A DNA stretch of 64,000 nucleotides from Mansonella perstans (taxonomy: Eukaryota > Nematoda > Chromadorea > Rhabditida > Onchocercidae), in contig JBAMDO010000574.1 in the NCBI GenBank assembly GCA_037074765.1, positions 434,001-498,000 on the forward strand. Direction: 5' to 3'. Under the pieces are notes generated by a model that was given only the letters and a program-made list of their open reading frames with translations, had not been told where the DNA came from and did no database searches. Of this stretch, positions 55,371 to 64,000 are shown one piece after another; the first letter of the stretch is position 1; each line of letters opens with the position of its first letter. The translations under genes were made by a program, and so were the position numbers.

Positions 55371-56815
55371 GGAGCTTTTTTTTTTGATTTTTGGTTCATT
55401 TCAGTACCGTTGTTTGAAGTGATTACTTTAATAAAGATTGTATCCATTTAAAAAATTCCTGGTCCTGGTTAAAATTAACTCTAGTCCTCCTGATTCTGGT
55501 TGAAATTAATTAAAGTCGTTTAATTTCCAGAAAAATTATCAAATGAAATGACTATTCAATGAATTCAATCGAAGTACTTATCTATCACAAATGATTTCGA
55601 TTAATTAAAGCGAGAAATTTAAGCTAACACATTTATTTGCTAATTTCATCTTTTAATCAAGAAAGCACTTAATTCTCATTAAATGCCTTATAATTTAAAA
55701 TATTTATGCGAAATTGTTTACTATTTGAAATGTTATGTTATTGATTTGAATATGAAGAAAACTTGACTCTTAAATTGCTCTTTTGAAAAATTTCTACTAA
55801 TTTAAATTAATTTCTCATCTATTGAATGATATTTTCGCCTTCCTCCACTTCTCAATCTTCAATTTACTCTCGACTAGCATCGAGATGACCAGCATAATTG
55901 ACAGATGTGAGTGCAATGTACAACAAATGTTTCTAAGTTTAATGCATTAATTAAAATTTCTTTTCTTCTTCTCATTTGCAAAGAAACAAGCAAGCATTGC
56001 TAGCTTCACTTCTCAGTCAATCCAGAAAACATATTACTTTTAAAAGGTGTCAATCAAATACTTTGTTCATATTCTCTAGATGATCGATTATTATTGGTGG
56101 ATGTGTGTGTGTGCCTACATGAAAGCATTGCTAGGAAGACAAATGATCATATAAGATAACAGAATGTCTGACCTGATACAAATATGTTATCAATTACTCT
56201 TCTTAACTATCATAAATTATTATCATGAATTATTATCACGTCTCGATGACTATCTTTATCAGTAACATGCAAATGCTATGACGAGATGAGAGTGCTCTCA
56301 CTATTATCATAGTGAACAATACTGAATTGCAACAAAGTGTTTTTGTATGAGAGATCACTAAGTTAAAGTGACCTGAGGTCAGACAGAAAATATTTGGCAA
56401 AATTCGCATCTATTCGATGGGAAATTCTCTGAATAGCTCTATGCATTTTGATGTGATAAATAAGCAGTTTAAAAATTGTATGAATTAGATTAAATATCAT
56501 GTACAGAGTGAAAAATCTACTTGCTTTGAGGATAACAAATGATATATTGATTATTCCAGTGATAAGCACTTTGAAGAGAGAAAGAACTTTCCACTAAAAA
56601 TGTTGAATTTGGTAAAGAGTTAGAATGGAAGGGATTGACAAAGAAAGCATTGCGTCCATTATACGAATCATTTAAACTGAGCATAAGTTGCAAGAAATAC
56701 AGCGAATTAAAAAGTTTAAGGATTCATCACATTTAATTTGTTTGCCATTAAAATTTTAAATTCATCTCATATGTTACTTTAGTGAATTTCAACTGAACCA
56801 TTTTCTATTTCAATT

Positions 56816-56862
56816 CACACACACACACACACACACACCCACACATACACACACACACACAT
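56816..56862. repeat. (CA)n microsatellite
   Basis: About 47 bases of nearly pure CA dinucleotides with two interruptions. Confidence 0.95.
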
Positions 56863-57699
56863 GCAAAATATCAACAGCTCATATTTCAATCAGTAAGACA
56901 TAAGACATGTCATTTGTCGAGCAACTGTTGCAAAGCTTGACACTTGAGTAAGCAACGATACAGTTAATAATTCGCCAGTTTTTCATTTTCTTTGTAGTTA
57001 TTTGATCTTTTTAATTTATTTTCATACTTAAACAAACAATATTATTTTCTGAACATAACTTGGTCAGGAATGACCTCTGACTTCTACTTACAATTAGTTG
57101 AAATAACTTACACAGATTCATGAATGCCGACCTCATACAACACAATTACTGAAATATATTCTGAAAAGCGAAACATTTCGCTCAGCTTTTTGAACATTTT
57201 ACTTCAATCACTTCCACTCAGCGCCTAATTTTGAAAGGAAGCGTAAACAGTTTGCCACTTTGTAAATTTGAAAACTATGAAATGATCGAAATTGATTAAA
57301 TTAGAGGTTTATAATTTATTCGCTATTTTAATTTAGCTAATGATTATTCTTGATAAATTAATGAGACTTTCGTGCTTTCGTTAGCTTGTGAGGATGATTT
57401 AATGGAATTTAAAAATTCGGGATGGTCATTTGTAGAAACTTCAAATGATCTAAGCACTATGCTTAATCGACTTTATAGCACATGTTTCACGCTGTGCTTC
57501 TTTCTAGGAAAAAAACCAAGGCTTCTTCATATATGATGTTCCGCGGAAATTCTGACTTAGATTCTTTTTTGCCAATGGAAATTTTTTGAAATTTTAAACC
57601 GCCTTTCCTTGAAAAATGAAATGATTCACAAGAAAAGAAAAAATTAAAATGGCTCATAAAAAACTTTTCGAGTGTAATAGATGGAAATAAAATATTTTA

Positions 57700-57705
57700 T
57701 CATCG

Positions 57706-57746
<41 letters not shown>

Positions 57747-57747
57747 G
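57700..57747. repeat. (ATC)n microsatellite
   Basis: About fifteen ATC trinucleotides in a row with one GTC interruption near the left end. Confidence 0.95.
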
Positions 57748-58420
57748 TTTGCTTGGGGCGCTATATTTTACAACTTCGGATAAGTCCGTGGCTATCTATT
57801 TCACTAAATATAACAGTTGCTTTTGCTTACTTTTAAATTTTTTTTTCAAGAAATTTCGTAAATTTGAGACAATATTTATTGTTAGCCTTTCTGTCAATGT
57901 TATTCTAAATACACGCTTTATCTTCTGACATGCTGGGATCATTCTTGGACACAGGAATGCTGCTTTATCGGGGTCGCCTGATATAAGCATATTCAAATTT
58001 TCCAGAATTAACTGGATCTAATTAAGGCAAAAAACATTCTTTACACACGAATAATCTATACAAATGAAGCCGTTCCTGCAGTGATCGTATCCAGTAATAT
58101 CCTTACGTAGTGATATTGTACATCACGTAAAAAACAAATGCCACAACGTGCAATGCACAAGTTTAACACATCGGGAATACTTAATAATATTTTCAATACA
58201 GAATTTCTTGGAACATTTCCTGGAACTCTCATTTTCTCCAGTTCAAGCGCCTCCGTTGAAACCATATATTTTGTAGTGCATTCACATTAGAAACTTTTTT
58301 CAGGAATTTATAATGATATAAAATTGTGTTCATAAACGACATTTGAAGTAATTCTTTTCTGTTTTGATTCTTATTTTTCATACATTTTAGATATCACAAC
58401 GCTAAATCATTTCATCAACG

Positions 58421-59724
58421 ATGGCAATGTTGCAGAAATCCCAATCCCTCCAGGAAACCTCAAAAGATATGATCGAAAACTTGCAAATGTCACATACCGA
58501 ATTTGTTCCATCTATTGAGCCAATACAGTAAGAAATATCTTACTTTATATTATCTTAAATTCCTTCACAATTTTCAATGTAACTATATTTTTTCAATCGA
58601 TTCCTGCTTCCATCGTAATTCCAATTTTATCTCTTTTGTTTCTTATTTTATTTTTTGATAAGAGATCATTCGCAGGACTACGGAAATCAATAAAAAGGAT
58701 TACAATACATCTTTTGAGACATTCATTTGGGATTGGCCATTCAGTGAGGATCGTATGGCCAAAGGATTTTGCTCCGATGAAAAATTCCTTGTTTGTTTAC
58801 CATTCAATCAAGGTGGCACAGGAGAATCCAGAGGAACGGCAAGTTTATTTTTTTCATAAAAACTTTTTAAATGGAAGGAAGTTCAGCATTTTATAGAATT
58901 ATCTAAATTGGGAAAATACGTGCCAGGATAACTCATCCAGATTTGCATATGCTTCAGCCAGATTAAACTTATTTTGAAATGATAAATTTATCACACATTT
59001 CAAGCAATAATTTTTATACTACTTCGTTTTGCTAGTAAAGAAAGATGGAAGCTAATTGATTCAATAGATTTTTCTCTTTGTTCGTTTCTTGAAATAAAAA
59101 TTCAAAGGTGTTCGAATTTTAGCTGAAAAAGTTTGAAAGGATCTCAGAATCGAATTTTAGTTGCATTATTGGACTTTCCAATAACTCTCACTTTGGGACT
59201 TGTTTTTGGCGGCTTGAAATTGAAATTGTGAGAAGTCTCAATATGCTTGTACTTCATGCCTCAAGGTGATTTTGTTTTCCAAAATTTTACTTGTAAAGAC
59301 TCTCTTCATTAAAATAAAATCAGTCTCCAAAGGTGCTAGAAAAATTTTCTAATTATGAGAAAAATTCCGGTCTAAACTTTCATTGAAAAATTGAGTTTCT
59401 ATTCGTTGCAAGTCTTTTTCATTCGAAGAAACACATATGAAGGAGGTGTATTTCATGTGGAAAATGGAAAAAGTATGGAGAAAGTTATTGATCCCTCGAA
59501 AAAAAAATATAGATTTTAGAGACGTATCACGACCAGGCGAAAGAGTGAAACGTTTGAAACGTGTTCGTAAAGTATATCAATTACCGCAACATTGCGATAT
59601 ATCAACACTTACAACAGCAAGTTACGATTGGGCAGTTGTAATTCAAGCAAGTCGAAAAAATGATAAATTTTCTCGGGAGAAACGTCTTGAAATGCTGCGA
59701 CGGAGTGTTACGCTTGATAATTAA
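58421..59724 (+). CDS. Divergent small heat shock protein (HSP20), apparent frameshift
   Basis: Three exons (58421-58527, 58676-58812, 59413-59724) fit by phase at both introns. Exon 2 reads ETFIWDWPFSEDRMAKGF then DEKFLVCLPFN, matching the WDWP...DEKFEV-x-LD lead-in of nematode alpha-crystallin domains. Exon 3 continues EGGVFHVENGKSMEKVIDPS and later RVRKVYQLPQHCDISTLTTA, the usual R-x-Y-x-LP-x-x-VD strand. Between these two parts of exon 3 the frame changes at a run of nine A near 59,500. Read as written, the first frame stops at a TAG a few codons later. One base fewer or more in the run would keep a single frame. This is either a base error in the A run, a polymorphism, or a recent pseudogene. 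The sHSP assignment rests on motif order and is moderate. The TTTTAG 11-20 bases before the ATG may be a trans-splice acceptor. Confidence 0.58.
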
Positions 59725-61109
59725 ACTGTGGAAATAGAATATAATTACGTTTCAAATACAAAGGTGATCACTGTAACATTTGAACTTTCAAAAGTTTTTT
59801 TTCGAACAACAAAAACAATCAATGAAATGTATTAAAACTTCTGTCTTCAAATATTTCTTTTCAGATTTCAATCTCAGGGCTTATTACGATTTCACGTGAT
59901 GGTTTAAAAAAAATTTAACAAAAACAGCGAATTCAATATTTTATATTTTGGTACTCAAATTTGGAAAGAACATCGTTCATGCAATAAAAAACATTGTCTT
60001 AGGCTTATTTTTTACATATTTGTTTTTTGAATACAATGAATTAATGCTGCAAAGCAATAATAAAATAGCAATGAAAACACTTTAGTGAAATACATATATT
60101 TCCATAAAATCTGTTTATCTTTTTAGTGTGGTAAAATTATTTTGGAGAAAGCTTCACAGTTTTCTTATTAGTTCTATTATAAGACGCAGTTACATTCCAC
60201 TGGAGTCCAATCAGCCTTTTATTTACTCACTGATATTCTTAGCTTAAATTGAGATATTTATAGCTTAGATACATATACTTTCCTTTCAGTTCTCTTTTTT
60301 CAATGATTTCCAATGTTATCTTTTATTTTAAAAAGTACGTCATTTACGAAAGTTATTATTTAAGATGAGAGAGATGCAAATGATTGAAAGAAGTGACTGA
60401 AGTAATAGATTTAAGTATATAAGTAAATTTGAATTGTGTAAGTCCAGTATCATATTTGCAAACTAGCACCCAGTGGCTATTGGTTGTTTCAAAAAAGATG
60501 TAATCAATAAACTTTTCGGACATTGCCAATATTTTTTTCTGTTTCATTGTCGGCTTTTGAAATCTTCAACTTGCTACTAATATCGTTGTCTCACTAATGT
60601 TCCATAGCAATACATCAGCAAGAATATACTTTTGAGCGTGGAATGAGAGAGAATTATTGCAAATGGGAAAAGAGCCAAGAAAAGAACTTCTTATGGCTGT
60701 AAAAGTGCTTTGTGATTTGCAGATCAAAAATGAAATTTAGTGCGTAGTAAGGAGTCGTTGTGCTATGCAAAAAGTTCTTTAAATGATGAATTAGTCTTAC
60801 GGAGTCGAGAAAAAAGTTGCAAGATTAACTTAAGTAAATTAACAAACAATTAAATTATTTTTAATCATGCATACACTTTGAGCAACGATATTTATTTCTA
60901 ACATGTAAAATTCTAATAAATTTGCATCAAAGGAGAAACGAGACGTATCGTTCGTTTATGTTGCTTGAATCGTGTCATCTTGGTCACTGAATAATTTTAA
61001 CTTTTCATTCTCTCGAATGACGGATATGATACTACTCGATGCACTCAATAACTTCTCATTGATTATTTTCCAATTCATGGATTTATTGAATGATGCTGTA
61101 TAAAACTTA
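59725..61109. other. Intergenic between convergent genes
   Basis: Shared 3' space of the sHSP-like gene (+) and the Cys-loop channel (-). A minus-strand AATAAA lies at 61,082-61,087, about 25 bp after the channel stop. No other gene recognised. Confidence 0.55.
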
Positions 61110-63486
61110 TCAATCCTTGAGGTAATGATACCAGTATGCTATATTAAACACACTAAATAGCGTTGGGAATAATATTGCTGATAGCTTATCAATATATTGT
61201 GTTGCTTGCTCCTGAAAAATATCATTTTAAAATTTCAAAAGAAAATGACTTCTATGACACTCTGCTATCATTAATACTATCTAGTCACTAATAATATCAT
61301 TAATTAAACTCATCATTAATAGTCCGATTATTTACAGATAGTGACAGGTAACACAAATGCATGTTGCATATCTGATTCTCGAAAGAAATCTCACAGTTCT
61401 TACAGTTAAACCATTTTGCGAAATTCTCAATGTAACTTTGAATATCGCAATTATTATTGATTTGATCCGAAGTTATGTAACTTTCTTAATAGTTGCAAAT
61501 CTTAATAATGCTCTAAATGATTTGAAACTTCAAATTATACATTCTAGAATGCTATTAATACTAAATAAAGCGAAATATTCTATGAAATATACACAATAAA
61601 AGTGATTGATCACAAAAATGAAAAAGAAATAAACATATGTTTAATTATAGTGTACCTTTTGTTTGGAGACTGAAGGAGGATCGCATGATGACACTGGAAT
61701 GGGTGAATAGAATTTTGTATTAGTTGTTAGTTCCTGTTGTAAACAACTACATGGACCAGCTATTGAAGCCATAGTTGTTTTCAAATGATCGTTGAGACCA
61801 TAACCCGGAGGTATGTAACCGTAATCATTACCGCGTGCAAGATTTATCAATGGATTTTCTTCCTCAGCTGCTTGTTTCCGTCTGTAATACGTAAATCACA
61901 TAAATCAACTGAACAGAACTTGACTCATTAATCATTTCATTTACATTATTTCGTTCATTCAAATAAAGGAAAAAGAATTAGAAGGAACTTTGAATATTCG
62001 AGTATAATACAAAAAAAGTTCTTGAAGACCTCAAATATATTCGAGGTGTTTTCAATAAAATGTAATAAATTGACCTAGAAGGTGAGGAATTCGTTCCATA
62101 ACAGTCTTGATACACTAACTTGACGCCATCATCATTCTGTTGTACTGTTGGTGATACCATAGCCGTTACCGGTCTCGGTGTTTCCAGTTCTTCCCTGCTC
62201 AAATAGCCAACCCAGGCAAGCTCTAACAGTGAACAGAATACGAAAGTCATACAACTTAACATCCAAACATCTATTGCCTGTAAATGGGTTCACTTATTTC
62301 ATTCAAACATTTTTCAAAATAAATTTTTATCAATAGTGATATGGAAATGCTAACCTTGACATAACTGACCCGTGGTAAATTTCGTATAATATTGCCAAAT
62401 TGAAAAGTCATTGCAAGAAGTGAATTAACGCCCAGCATCGTTCGAGCTGGTATTGCTTTAGAGCCAAGTGCAAATGAAATCCATGCTAAAATAGAACCAA
62501 TCAATGGGACAATTGCTCTTTTCTGAAGGAATACGAACAAGTGATCCACCAACATTTAATGAGAATACAGTGATAATCATCTTGTTATCAATAAGAGAAA
62601 AAGAATTTAAGTGACATGAGATTTCAGGACAGAGAGCAATCAGCTAAGTAACTTACATATACAAATAGTAAGATAAGTTGGAAGATAAGCTTGCAGAATA
62701 TACCATCCTGCACGTCTTTTAAAATGAAATTTCATTGTTAATTCATGCCAAAAACCAGCGGGATAAGGCTAAAGAAATTTTTCAGGAGTTAAACATTAAA
62801 GAGTAAAGAATTCATTTTAATTGATTCTATTTTTCAGCACAAATTTAATTGCATTGTCAATTTTGACGGTTCTATTCCCAAAGAGCTTAAATTTACTTGC
62901 TTTTTTATTTTCATCTATTTTTTAAATATAAATATTCAGTTACTTAAAACCAAAAATAATCTGAAAGCTTTAAGCTTTTAGCAATAGATAGAGTTCAAAA
63001 CCCGATTGATTTATCGACTTAATGGTCAGTAATAAAATATGACCTCCGTCTTCCTGAGGTTCTCAATACCGGTAAGTTCATAATCGGCTAGTTCCATTTT
63101 TTCACGCATTTTGGAAACACCAAGTGGTGACCAAATCATTTGAACTTCATCGGTATTGTAACTAAAACAATGGAAAGATAGAAACTTTGTAAAAATTAAA
63201 GCACTGAGACTATTTAAACTGATAGACTTGAATAAAGAAAAAAATTGCATCTTCTCATCTCGAAATGGAGAGAGGAGAATCTTCAAGATGGAGAGAGGAT
63301 GAATTATTATGATGTAGAGACGATGAAATCTTTCTGTCGTCAGAATAGAAAATTATTCTACCAATCAATACTGTCACAGCGTATGCTGCAAAATTTAAGT
63401 TTGAAAAACTGACTTGAAGCTTTCAAAAGTGAGCGAGCATGTAACATTGTCAAACGGAAATCTCGTTAAATCCATGGCGCATGGTC
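61110..63486 (-). CDS. Cys-loop ligand-gated anion channel, GABA-receptor-like (partial)
   Basis: Seven phase-consistent exons (63414-63486, 63044-63161, 62657-62768, 62355-62485, 62075-62277, 61656-61881, 61110-61211) cover the Cys-loop to the C-terminus, about 320 residues; the N-terminal ligand-binding part lies beyond the right edge. The Cys-loop is [15 protein letters not shown], with 13 residues between cysteines. M1 follows [18 protein letters not shown]2 is preceded by IPAR, the PAR signature of anion selectivity, and continues [19 protein letters not shown]3 starts [20 protein letters not shown] long cytoplasmic loop (Gly/Tyr/Pro-rich) precedes M4 ([19 protein letters not shown]). 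M2-M3 recalls the nematode GAB-1/LGC-36/37/38 group rather than UNC-49, whose M2 differs. Expected at the plasma membrane of nerve or muscle; the ligand cannot be told from this part. Confidence 0.9.
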
Positions 63487-64000
63487 CTGAAATTGCTATC
63501 TTAGCTTTAAAGTTCATAAATTTCGATGTCAACAATACCTTTGTGTTCGTATCATTCGTGGCTTTAGAAATTTTCAGATTCGATTCTTAGTTTTCTTATA
63601 TTAGCTGGAAGCTTTATGTATCTTCTTCCCTTCCACTTCAGCCAAACGTTGACGGAAAACCAATTCCAAACACAAAGATAGGAAGAAAACAATTTATTCC
63701 AAACATTTTGTTGAAATTCGAAATCGCTAAATTGTTTTTTAATAATTGCAATGTTTTAATTAGAATTTTTCAAAATCCTCAAGAAAAAAACTCAGTAAGC
63801 TTATTGTGACAAGATGAAGTTTCAAAATAGTAAGTAATTTTAAAAAAAATTTACTTCTTTCAAAACCACGACTCGAAAGGAGAATTAAAGCTTCAAGTAT
63901 ACTTCACATATTCAAATTTATTATAGCACGAAAAACTGGAATTTTTCTTAATTTCCGTGTCATATAAACTTTTTATGCTTTCAATGCTGGCCCTCAAAAT
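63487..64000. other. Intron of the Cys-loop channel gene, to window edge
   Basis: The exon at 63,414-63,486 begins in phase 1, so at least one further exon must lie upstream. I find no exon in these last 514 bases, so the next one is probably beyond the window. Confidence 0.55.

Larger units (their letters stand above)
55371..58420. other. Gene-free 3 kb with microsatellites
   Basis: No supported gene. It contains (CA)n and (ATC)n microsatellites, listed separately, and a short imperfect duplication at about 55,457-55,520. A minus-strand open stretch at 58,056-58,265 is less AT-rich than its surroundings but has no splice partners or family match. Confidence 0.5.

Noticed and set aside
58056..58140. 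Imperfect inverted repeat TTACGTAGTGAT...ATCACGTAA as a possible hairpin RNA or terminal repeat
   Set aside because: Short and isolated, without a partner element, target duplication or promoter-like context.
57796..58265. Minus-strand open frames around 58,056-58,265 and 57,796-57,996
   Set aside because: Composition is somewhat gene-like, but the two frames do not join in phase, no family is recognised and splice sites are weak.

Overview
The window is AT-rich eukaryotic nuclear DNA from a nematode, most likely a filarial or other clade III species. The evidence is compact split genes with introns of roughly 100-600 bp ending in TTTTCAG- or TTTTAG-like acceptors, a UNC-116-type kinesin, a GABA-receptor-like Cys-loop channel with a PAR anion motif, a nematode-style small heat shock protein (WDWP before the alpha-crystallin domain) and an omega-class GST relic. 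I assembled the gene models by hand: acceptor and donor sites were chosen so that reading phase closes across every intron, and products were named from remembered family sequences. No database search was run.

Layout, left to right. 0.3-1.2 kb (-): a 99-residue single-pass membrane protein, possibly UQCC3-like. 2.4-4.9 kb (-): TFIIH subunit p34/TFB4 (GTF2H3), six exons. 5.6-11.4 kb (-): PCF11, the CTD-binding 3'-end processing factor, sixteen exons. 11.5-14.8 kb: mostly non-coding, with unassigned coding-like fragments at 13.6-14.3 kb. 14.8-16.0 kb (+): a DUF4602/C1orf131-like protein. 16.4-18.6 kb (+): TRA2-like splicing factor. 19.8-21.4 kb (-): two small genes about 50 bp apart, an unrecognised 110-residue protein followed by a 134-residue PEHE-domain protein. 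22.7-32.4 kb (-): CWF19L2/CwfJ, whose 5.6 kb sixth intron contains a complete antisense gene for a secreted PAN-domain protein (27.5-29.8 kb, +). 34.3-36.4 kb (-): ZC3H10-like triple CCCH protein. 37.4-43.7 kb (-): kinesin-1 heavy chain, twenty-one exons. 43.7-47 kb: gene-free. 47.0-48.7 kb (-): three-finger C2H2 protein. 49.7-51.2 kb (+): SBDS. 53.0-55.4 kb (+): decayed material, including an omega GST pseudogene. 58.4-59.7 kb (+): a divergent small heat shock protein with an apparent one-base frameshift. 61.1-63.5 kb (-): the C-terminal part of a Cys-loop anion channel that continues beyond the right edge.

Most genes are housekeeping functions in RNA metabolism (PCF11, TRA2, CWF19L2, SBDS, perhaps DUF4602) and transcription (TFIIH, PEHE, zinc fingers), plus transport and signalling. 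I see no mobile element with intact coding capacity, no CRISPR array, no rRNA or tRNA gene, and no clearly novel multi-gene system. The most notable items are the nested antisense gene with two possible 3' ends, two GC-AG introns in the kinesin gene, the tight small-gene pair, the GST pseudogene, the sHSP frameshift, and two intronic minisatellites.
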